Assembly: GCA_902797455.1 (NCBI GenBank)
Contig: CADBTE010000229.1
Span: 1 to 6,284, forward strand
Length of the DNA stretch: 6,284 bases
DNA from: an uncultured Planctomycetota bacterium
GTDB lineage: Bacteria; Planctomycetota; Planctomycetia; Pirellulales; Thermoguttaceae
Direction of reading: 5' to 3'
The notes below the pieces were generated by a model that did not search any database, was not told where the DNA came from, and was given only the letters and a program-made list of their open reading frames with translations. Shown piece after piece: positions 1-6,284 of the stretch; positions within the stretch are counted from its first letter, which is position 1; each line of letters begins with the position of its first letter. Made by a program: the position numbers and the translations under genes.

Positions 1-53
1 TCCGACTAAAGTCTCAGCGGGGCGAACGGCTCCTCACGGTAACTCTCCGACTT

Positions 54-89
54 GAAGCCCTCGGCGCGAACGCCGGGGGCTTCTTTTTT
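54..89 (+). terminator. Rho-independent terminator
   Basis: Bases 54-60 (gaagccc) pair with 77-83 (gggcttc), and 62-66 (cggcg) pair with 71-75 (cgccg), with a T61-G76 wobble between. This gives a 13-bp stem closed by a 4-nt loop (cgaa) and followed by six T residues at 84-89. The T-run lies on the right, so it ends plus-strand transcription arriving from a gene left of the window. What that gene is cannot be told from the 50 bases visible. It insulates the psd promoter that follows. Confidence 0.9.
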
Positions 90-136
90 CTCGCCTTTTC
101 CGTCTTCTCCCCTTCCCTTGCGAAGCTGCAAGCTCC

Positions 137-165
137 TTGACTGCGGGGCATACCACTTTTATAAT
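137..165 (+). promoter_or_regulatory. Sigma70-type promoter of the psd-pss operon
   Basis: TTGACT at 137-142 (5 of 6 to the -35 consensus) and TATAAT at 160-165 (6 of 6) are separated by exactly 17 bp. Transcription would start near A172, giving a leader of about 110 nt before psd. The promoter sits just downstream of the terminator at 54-89 and upstream of the first operon gene, which supports it. Housekeeping-type, fairly strong expression is inferred from the consensus match. Confidence 0.8.
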
Positions 166-171
166 CTCGCC

Positions 172-282
172 AGGGGGTTTTCCCGCGAAATGACAATAAA
201 ACACCCAAAACGCCGATTCAAAACCAACCGGTTCCGCGCGGGGCGCCGGCACGGTTTTTGAGGACCGACGAAAGCGATACCG
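172..282 (+). promoter_or_regulatory. Predicted 5' leader of psd mRNA
   Basis: This is the untranslated leader between the predicted start of transcription and the psd ATG. It holds a 23-codon basic ORF (ATG 190 to TGA 259-261, in frame with psd) with a GGGGG run 12 nt upstream. It also holds a possible imperfect hairpin: 220-225 aaaacc with 253-258 ggtttt, and 228-231 ccgg with 246-249 ccgg. Neither matches a known riboswitch that I recognise. Regulatory function is speculative. Confidence 0.35.
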
Positions 283-1083
283 ATGGCTGTCCACAACTCA
301 ACCGAAGGGGTCTACCCCATCTCTTGGAAGCGTTACATTCTCCCATCCATTCACCCGCAGGGATGGAAGATTGTTTTCGCCGTCTTCCTCCTGTTTTTGA
401 CCGCCGCGCTGCTGTGCGGTTTCTTTATCCCCGCCCCCTGGGGAGCGCACGCCTGCGCCGCGGCGGCGATCGTCGGCATACCGCTTACCCTCTTTTCCTT
501 CTACTTCTTCCGCAATCCCAACCGGGTGACTCCCGACGATCCCGAGGGGATCTTCTCGCCGGCCGACGGGCTGGTCTGCTCGATCGTCAAGATGGTTCCC
601 CCCAAGACCCTCGCTCTGGGGGAAGAACAGCGGATCCGCGTCAGCGTCTTTATGAGCGTCTTCAGCGTCCATGTCAACCGCGCCCCCTGCGCCGGAACGG
701 TTCGAGCCCTGACGTATCACCACGGCAAATTCGTCAGCGCCGCCGATAAAGAAAGTGACGAGAACGAACGGCAGGAAATCTGCCTGGAGCGGTCCGATTC
801 GATTCGAATCGGGGTCGTTCAGATCGCCGGCCTGGTGGCTCGGCGGATCTACACTCCCCTGACGCTCGATCAGCGGCTTGCCGCCGGCGAGGTCTTCGGC
901 CTGATCCGGTTCGGGTCCCGGCTCGACGTCTACCTGCCCCCCGGGGTACAGCCGTCGGTTCTCCTCGGCCAAACGACCGTGGCCGGCGAGACCCTCATTG
1001 CCCGCGTTGCGCAAAATCAAGCCGATTCAACCGGAACGGCTGACAGCGGCGCAGTCGAAGGAGATTTCTCCCATGCGCGATAA
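283..1083 (+). CDS. psd: Phosphatidylserine decarboxylase proenzyme (short, membrane-anchored type)
   Basis: It decarboxylates phosphatidylserine to phosphatidylethanolamine at the cytoplasmic membrane, using a pyruvoyl group made by self-cleavage. The product is 266 residues. After a short N-terminus come two hydrophobic segments at about 29-50 and 56-76, then the FRNP motif (76-79) common in short bacterial Psd proteins. The SPADG motif carries Asp95 and FSVHVNR carries His130. The FGSR motif at 210-213 marks the expected cleavage between Gly211 and Ser212, with Ser212 becoming the pyruvoyl group. The Asp/His/Ser triad is thus intact. The last 20 or so residues are polar, low in obvious conservation, and overlap the start of pss. 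The ATG at 283 has only a weak ribosome site (gaaag at 269-273). It is preferred because an in-frame stop lies at 259-261 and the N-terminus fits. A role on archaetidylserine-like lipids is a less likely alternative. Confidence 0.94.
   Translation: MAVHNSTEGVYPISWKRYILPSIHPQGWKIVFAVFLLFLTAALLCGFFIPAPWGAHACAAAAIVGIPLTLFSFYFFRNPNRVTPDDPEGIFSPADGLVCSIVKMVPPKTLALGEEQRIRVSVFMSVFSVHVNRAPCAGTVRALTYHHGKFVSAADKESDENERQEICLERSDSIRIGVVQIAGLVARRIYTPLTLDQRLAAGEVFGLIRFGSRLDVYLPPGVQPSVLLGQTTVAGETLIARVAQNQADSTGTADSGAVEGDFSHAR
1058..1063 (+). promoter_or_regulatory. Ribosome binding site deciding the pss start
   Basis: AAGGAG lies 9 nt before the ATG at 1073, inside the 3' end of psd. An in-frame ATG at 998 lies further up within psd and would add 25 residues unlike the family. 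The strong site therefore fixes the start at 1073, giving an 11-nt overlap with psd and likely translational coupling. Confidence 0.85.
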
Positions 1084-1960
1084 CACGAAATTCAAACGCC
1101 TCTTTCCCAACAGCGTGACGATGCTGGCGCTGGCCTTCGGCGTCTCGTCGATCAATATGGCCTATTGGGGCGAATGGCGGCAGGCGGTCCTCTGCATTAT
1201 GCTGGCGGGGGTCTTCGACTTCCTCGACGGCAAAGTCGCCCGTCTGCTCGGGGTTTCCTCCAAGTTCGGCATGGAACTCGATACCCTCTCGGACTTCGTC
1301 AGTTTTGGGGTCGCTCCCAGTTTTTTAATGTATCAGTGGACGCTCGACCCAATGCTGAAGCTCGATGTGATGAAGAATATCACCGACCAGACCAGCGCCA
1401 TCAGCTCCGGCTGGGGGGTCGGGCTTTCGATCCACAGTCCGGTGGTCTCTAAACTCGACGCGGTCGGCATCGGCTGGGGGATGGTCCTGTTTATGACGAT
1501 GTGCTGCGCGATGCGGCTGGCTCGATTCAACGTGATGGAAGAAAGCAAGACCCCGGGATACTGGAAACATTTCTTCGTCGGCGTCCCCGCCCCGGCCGGC
1601 GCGTTCCTGGCGCTGTTTCCCCTGATCGCCTCCCTGGCGCTGCCGCAGTACGACAGCTGTTTCCGCCAAACGGGAGTGGTCGCCTTCTGCCTGATCTTCT
1701 CGGGCATGATGATGGTCAGCCGCATCCCTACCGTCAGTATGAAATACGCCCGCGTTCCGGCGAAGGTATTCCCCTACGCGCGGATCATTCTGCTGGCGCT
1801 CATCGCCGCGCTTTTGTGCGCTCCGTGGTGGATCCTGAGCGCTCTGACGGTTCTCTACGTTCTGTCGTTCCCCTTCAGCATGTTCTTCTTCCGAAGGGCC
1901 AAAAAGCGCTACATCGCCGATGGGGGAAGCGAAGAAGAAGAGTTTTCGGCGGAACAGTAA
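1073..1960 (+). CDS. pssA: CDP-diacylglycerol-serine O-phosphatidyltransferase
   Basis: An integral membrane enzyme that makes phosphatidylserine and CMP from CDP-diacylglycerol and L-serine, supplying the substrate of the psd product encoded just upstream. The product is 295 residues. The full CDP-alcohol phosphotransferase signature is present: Asp49, Asp52-Gly53, Ala56-Arg57, Gly66, Asp70 and Asp74 with the family spacing. The acidic residues coordinate the metal and the CDP-lipid. The VSFGVAP stretch (76-82) and RLARFNV (148-154) are typical of the Pss subgroup. Several hydrophobic helices follow, to about residue 273, and then an acidic tail (EEEE at 287-290). Between the YQW at 87-89 and RLARFN lies an unusually long linker of mostly polar residues, about 92-131, longer than in the Pss proteins I recall. 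The gene shares the psd promoter. The signature makes the family certain; serine specificity rests on the Pss-like motifs and the neighbour. Confidence 0.94.
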   Translation: MRDNTKFKRLFPNSVTMLALAFGVSSINMAYWGEWRQAVLCIMLAGVFDFLDGKVARLLGVSSKFGMELDTLSDFVSFGVAPSFLMYQWTLDPMLKLDVMKNITDQTSAISSGWGVGLSIHSPVVSKLDAVGIGWGMVLFMTMCCAMRLARFNVMEESKTPGYWKHFFVGVPAPAGAFLALFPLIASLALPQYDSCFRQTGVVAFCLIFSGMMMVSRIPTVSMKYARVPAKVFPYARIILLALIAALLCAPWWILSALTVLYVLSFPFSMFFFRRAKKRYIADGGSEEEEFSAEQ

Positions 1961-1961
1961 C

Positions 1962-1973
1962 CCCCGCGCGGGG
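1962..1973. terminator. GC palindrome between convergent pss and uvrB, possible weak bidirectional terminator
   Basis: The perfect 12-bp palindrome ccccgcgcgggg lies in the 20-bp gap between the pss stop and the uvrB stop. As RNA it could form a 4-bp stem with a 4-nt loop on either strand. No T-run follows on either side, so it is at best a weak intrinsic terminator. Confidence 0.3.
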
Positions 1974-1980
1974 CGCGCCG

Positions 1981-4080
<2,100 letters not shown>

Positions 4081-4123
4081 CGCGAGATCTTATGGATACC
4101 TGAGGAAAGGGCTCAAAACCGCC

Positions 4124-4152
4124 ATTTTAACACAAATCAGACCTGTTTCCAA
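4124..4152 (-). promoter_or_regulatory. Predicted sigma70-type promoter of uvrB
   Basis: Read on the minus strand, TTGGAA (plus bases 4147-4152; 4 of 6 to the -35 consensus) and TAAAAT (plus bases 4124-4129; 5 of 6) are 17 bp apart. The start of transcription would fall near 4117, leaving a leader of about 37 nt before the uvrB ATG. Position and spacing support it; the -35 box is only moderate. Confidence 0.6.
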
Positions 4153-4198
4153 GGTTCTTTTTATTCTGGTGCCGCGCGGAGAGAATTCGCGGGAAACG

Positions 4199-4227
4199 TT
4201 GATAAATCCCGGACAATCTGATAGAAT
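4199..4227 (+). promoter_or_regulatory. Predicted sigma70-type promoter of the propeller-like gene
   Basis: TTGATA at 4199-4204 (5 of 6) and TAGAAT at 4222-4227 (5 of 6) are separated by 17 bp. Transcription would begin near 4234, about 35 nt before the ATG at 4269. It is arranged back to back with the uvrB promoter, with about 46 bp between the two -35 boxes, leaving room for a shared regulator, though none is evident. Confidence 0.65.
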
Positions 4228-4242
4228 GAACTTTTCAGAGCT

Positions 4243-4269
4243 ATGGAGGCCGAGAAAAAGCGCCTTTGA
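4243..4269 (+). other. Possible 8-codon leader ORF overlapping the next start
   Basis: ATG at 4243 opens an 8-codon frame (MEAEKKRL) whose TGA at 4267-4269 overlaps by one base the ATG at 4269-4271 of the following gene (TGATG). Such stop/start overlaps are common in translational coupling. The main gene has no well-placed Shine-Dalgarno: the GGAGG at 4245-4249 lies 19 nt upstream of its ATG. Coupling would offer an explanation, but the mini-ORF itself also lacks a good ribosome site and could be chance. Confidence 0.25.
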
Positions 4270-5411
4270 TGAAGGAAAAACGAATCATCCCCTCGAAAAT
4301 GCCTAACTCAAAGAAAAAATTACCGAATTTCAAGAGGAATCCCGACAGGTCGCGTGTTCGTGACCGCCGCCCGGGGTATATCTCCTTTAAGTCCACGTTT
4401 ATCGTCCTGGCGCTGACGGCCATCCTTGCCACCGTCGGCGGTTATTTCGTCATCACTCAGTGCGACTTCTGGCCGCTCGACCTGTCCGCTCCCCCAACCG
4501 TTGTCGGCGCCTACGGTTCGCAAAATCAGTTCTTTACCTCTCTGCCGGAGCTGACAGCCCCCACGGCGATGGCCGCCGGAAGGGATGATACCCTCTTTGT
4601 CTCCGAGGGGGCCTCCATCCGCTGTTACGAGCTGCAATTCGCGCGGCGGTCCTCCGTCACGCTGCGGCTTCTTTGGAAACGCGACTTTGAGAGCACCGTC
4701 ACCGCGATGCATTTCGTTGAGGAGGAAGAGAAAGTACTCCAGGGAATGCTCCTCGTCGGTCTGGGGAACAAGATCGAATCGGTCAATCCGAACCAAAAAG
4801 ACGGCGGCGGCGTCCTGTTCGCCGAACTTCAGGACAACTCGATCGTTACCTCTATCGCCACGAATTCCAACGCCGTCTTCGCGGCCGATAAGCCAAACAA
4901 TATTATCGTCAAGTACGATATGCTCGGCAATAAGATACAGGATATCGGCAGCAAAGAGGGGGCCGACGGGTTCGCCGGCTTCGACCTGGGCGAGGCGCCG
5001 ACCTTCTGTATCGACTGCGTTCGAAACCCCAGCGTCCTTCTGGCGGCCAACCCGGCCAAGTCCCGGGTCGAGACCTTCGACGCTGAAACCGGCGCGTGGG
5101 ACAGGGAACATTCCTGGGATAAGAGCCCCGACCGGCAGGGGGGCTTCGCCCCGGGGAACAATCCCTACTATCTGACGGTTCTCCTCAACCAGACGGTTAT
5201 GACGGTCGAAACGGGAAAAAACGCGCGGATCCGGAATTTCAATCTCGACGGCGATCTGCTGCTGGAGTTTGAAGACCCCTTCCCGACCGATTCCTCCAAG
5301 ACACAGAGCCCGCCGATGGTCTCGATCGGACGGGTCGTCGGAGGAACCGGCTACGCCATCTTCCTTCTCTCCTGCGACGGTCAGCTCTTCATCAATATCC
5401 TGGGCGGCTGA
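4269..5411 (+). CDS. Membrane-anchored protein with NHL/beta-propeller-like exported domain, function unknown
   Basis: The product is 380 residues from the ATG at 4269; a TTG directly before it and an ATG at 4299 are alternative starts. Residues 1-41 are rich in Lys/Arg. One hydrophobic helix spans about 42-63, and by the positive-inside rule the rest should lie outside the cytoplasm. The exported part holds repeated units of hydrophobic strand, short turn and strand: for example LLVGLGNKIESVN (161-173), VFAADKPNNIIVKYD (203-217), LLAANPAKSRVETFD (257-271) and VMTVETGKNARIRNFNLDG (310-328). These resemble blades of NHL or six-bladed propellers, often used for protein binding or as scaffolds. 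From memory, planctomycetes encode similar anchored proteins with a GCCNPTH-like block; here the matching position reads GGFAPGNNP, lacking those cysteines. No catalytic motif is recognised. Cysteines at 247 and 250 form a CIDC pair of unknown meaning. It has its own predicted promoter and is divergent from uvrB, with no functional link to it evident. Confidence 0.8.
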   Translation: MKEKRIIPSKMPNSKKKLPNFKRNPDRSRVRDRRPGYISFKSTFIVLALTAILATVGGYFVITQCDFWPLDLSAPPTVVGAYGSQNQFFTSLPELTAPTAMAAGRDDTLFVSEGASIRCYELQFARRSSVTLRLLWKRDFESTVTAMHFVEEEEKVLQGMLLVGLGNKIESVNPNQKDGGGVLFAELQDNSIVTSIATNSNAVFAADKPNNIIVKYDMLGNKIQDIGSKEGADGFAGFDLGEAPTFCIDCVRNPSVLLAANPAKSRVETFDAETGAWDREHSWDKSPDRQGGFAPGNNPYYLTVLLNQTVMTVETGKNARIRNFNLDGDLLLEFEDPFPTDSSKTQSPPMVSIGRVVGGTGYAIFLLSCDGQLFINILGG

Positions 5412-5430
5412 AATCCCGCCCCCCTCTTTT
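5402..5430 (+). terminator. Possible intrinsic terminator after the propeller-like gene
   Basis: Bases 5402-5407 (gggcgg) can pair with 5416-5421 (ccgccc) around an 8-nt loop that includes the TGA stop. After three C residues comes TCTTTT at 5425-5430. The stem is short and the T-run is offset, so this is a modest candidate. It sits in the 17-bp gap to the convergent nuclease gene and overlaps the ends of both genes. Confidence 0.4.
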
Positions 5431-6010
5431 ACGGAGCCGACCATATTCCGCGCCGATTTCGCCGGGCGTCTTCCTGGGCCGCGCGGAAACGCTCTTTTTT
5501 CTCCCGTGAGTAATTGTACTGCGGTTCATACTCGGCCAGTCCCAGATAGATCAGCTCCTCGTTGAGAAGAACCAAATCACCGACATCCCCCTGGCCGAGG
5601 TAGACCATCGCCAACCGGCGGCCGTATCGGTCGAACCGGTCGCCGTCGGCCGCCAGCGTGACCTTCCCCCCAAAGCTGAGAATTCTCTGTTTCGTGTGCT
5701 GCGAGGCCTCGGGGCCGTACGGCTGGACGGGCGAATTCGGCTTGATCGTCTCGGGGGTGTCGCAGCCGATGAACCGGATCGTCCATTTCCCCGACGCGCC
5801 ATGAGCGGTGACGGTATCGCCGTCGACAAAATGGTCGACCATGACGGTTTCCAGGTCGGGGAAGTCTCCCTGCCCCGACGCGGCCGGCCCGGGAATCTCC
5901 GTCTTTTCACTGTCATTGGCGTTGAAAAGATAAATTAAACCGCCGAGAAGAATCAGGAGAAAGACGGTTGTCGCGAACGTCTTTTTGTATTCCGCGCGAG
6001 GGGCTGCCAT
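5429..6010 (-). CDS. Membrane-anchored thermonuclease (staphylococcal nuclease family)
   Basis: Enzymes of this family are Ca2+-dependent phosphodiesterases that cut DNA and RNA. The product is 193 residues from the ATG at 6010; a GTG at 6022 would add four residues, and neither has a strong ribosome site. A basic N-terminus and one hydrophobic helix at about 11-29 form a signal anchor, so the catalytic domain should face the periplasm or exterior. A linker of about 25 residues follows, then the nuclease domain at about 56-193. The residues matching the S. aureus active site are present: Asp65 in DGDT (Asp21), Arg79 in TIRFIG (Arg35), Asp84 and Glu87 in DTPET (Asp40, Glu43), and Arg131 in YGRRLA (Arg87). 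The YGPEAS and C-terminal GIW motifs are also typical. It lies about 60 bp downstream of the partial gene at the right edge, on the same strand, so co-transcription is possible. A role in nucleic-acid scavenging or defence is inference only. Confidence 0.92.
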   Translation of the reverse strand: MAAPRAEYKKTFATTVFLLILLGGLIYLFNANDSEKTEIPGPAASGQGDFPDLETVMVDHFVDGDTVTAHGASGKWTIRFIGCDTPETIKPNSPVQPYGPEASQHTKQRILSFGGKVTLAADGDRFDRYGRRLAMVYLGQGDVGDLVLLNEELIYLGLAEYEPQYNYSREKKERFRAAQEDARRNRRGIWSAP

Positions 6011-6022
6011 AGGTTCTTTCAC

Positions 6023-6052
6023 AAATCCGTTTGTCTAAAAATCCATTTGTCT
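6023..6052. repeat. Two-copy 16-bp tandem repeat upstream of the nuclease gene
   Basis: The 14-mers aaatccgtttgtct (6023-6036) and aaatccatttgtct (6039-6052) differ at one base and recur with a 16-bp period. They lie between the stop of the partial upstream gene and the nuclease start. They are AT-richer than their surroundings. They could be a regulator-binding pair or simple slippage; no known operator is recognised. Confidence 0.6.
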
Positions 6053-6071
6053 GACGGGACGGCCGCACGCG

Positions 6072-6284
6072 TCACTTCCGGCCGCGCACCGCCCGCCTGA
6101 GCGCCGAGCGAACCGCCGCTGTGCCGGGAATTCGGTTCCGGATAAACGAAAGCTTCTGCCGAAGGTTGATCCCCGAGGAAAACAGGGCCCGCAGCAGTAC
6201 CCCCTGTTTTCCGAGGAAACCGCGGCTCTCATACGCCCGGCGAAGATGATTGAAACAATCCTCCCGATCGACCGAGCGATGGAA
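6072..6284 (-). CDS. C-terminal 70 residues of an unrecognised protein (5' part outside the window)
   Basis: The minus-strand frame entering at base 6284 runs open for 70 codons to TGA at 6072-6074. Third codon positions are mostly G or C, as in the neighbouring genes, which supports real coding. The visible part begins FHRSVDREDCFNHLRRAYE and continues with an amphipathic, hydrophobic-basic stretch (LLRALFSSGINLRQKLSFI). It ends in a strongly basic tail (ALRRAVRGRK). I cannot assign a family. A C-terminal segment after a glycosyltransferase-like domain is one guess, with little support. It may share a transcript with the nuclease gene. Confidence 0.6.
   Translation of the reverse strand, partial: FHRSVDREDCFNHLRRAYESRGFLGKQGVLLRALFSSGINLRQKLSFIRNRIPGTAAVRSALRRAVRGRK

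Noticed and set aside
2..55. Open frame from the left edge ending in TGA at 53-55, just before the terminator, possibly the end of an upstream gene
   Set aside because: Only 17 codons are visible, codon use is mixed, and another frame is also open through this stretch. The end of an upstream gene could equally be the TAA at 7-9.
800..811. Perfect 12-bp palindrome CGATTCGAATCG
   Set aside because: It lies inside psd coding sequence and encodes ordinary residues; chance or codon use explains it.
298..1020. Long minus-strand open frame opposite psd
   Set aside because: It is antisense to a well-supported gene, has no recognisable motif, and is explained by the GC-rich third positions of psd.
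4141..4160. Possible LexA/SOS operator upstream of uvrB (gttc- and gaac-like words near the -35 box)
   Set aside because: The half-sites do not form any of the known palindromes with correct spacing.
4172..4192. Hairpin ccgcg/cgcgg between the divergent promoters
   Set aside because: Only five base pairs with an 11-nt loop, no T-run and no regulator motif.
4320..5444. Long minus-strand open frame opposite the propeller-like gene
   Set aside because: The plus-strand frame has a membrane helix, repeated strand pattern and upstream promoter. The minus frame shows no coherent domain.

Overview
This window looks like an ordinary chromosomal segment of a GC-rich bacterium. It most likely comes from the Planctomycetota or a related PVC-group phylum, at moderate to low confidence. 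The grounds are a psd-pss phospholipid pair, UvrB wording such as the DESH-containing block followed by a basic tail, and a membrane-anchored beta-propeller-like protein resembling ones I associate from memory with planctomycetes. Several near-consensus sigma70-type promoters can be read directly. I see no mobile element, CRISPR array, tRNA or rRNA.

Layout, left to right. Bases 1-282 hold no convincing gene. They contain a strong intrinsic terminator for something upstream, a near-perfect promoter and a leader of about 110 nt. A two-gene operon follows on the plus strand: psd (phosphatidylserine decarboxylase), overlapping by 11 nt with pss (CDP-diacylglycerol-serine O-phosphatidyltransferase). 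Together they make phosphatidylethanolamine from CDP-diacylglycerol and serine. After a 20-bp gap, uvrB lies convergently on the minus strand; it encodes the damage-verification helicase-like subunit of nucleotide excision repair. A 188-bp divergent region with a promoter on each strand separates uvrB from a plus-strand gene of unknown function. That gene encodes a single-pass membrane protein with a beta-strand-rich, NHL/propeller-like exported domain. It converges, with 17 bp between, on a minus-strand gene for a membrane-anchored staphylococcal-nuclease-family enzyme. The right edge holds the C-terminal 70 codons of an unrecognised minus-strand gene, separated from the nuclease gene by about 60 bp that contain a 16-bp tandem repeat.

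No novel multi-gene system is apparent. The points most worth a second look are a roughly 30-40 residue insertion in Pss, the psd leader with a basic short ORF and hairpin, the stop/start-overlapping mini-ORF before the propeller gene, and the tandem repeat upstream of the nuclease gene.
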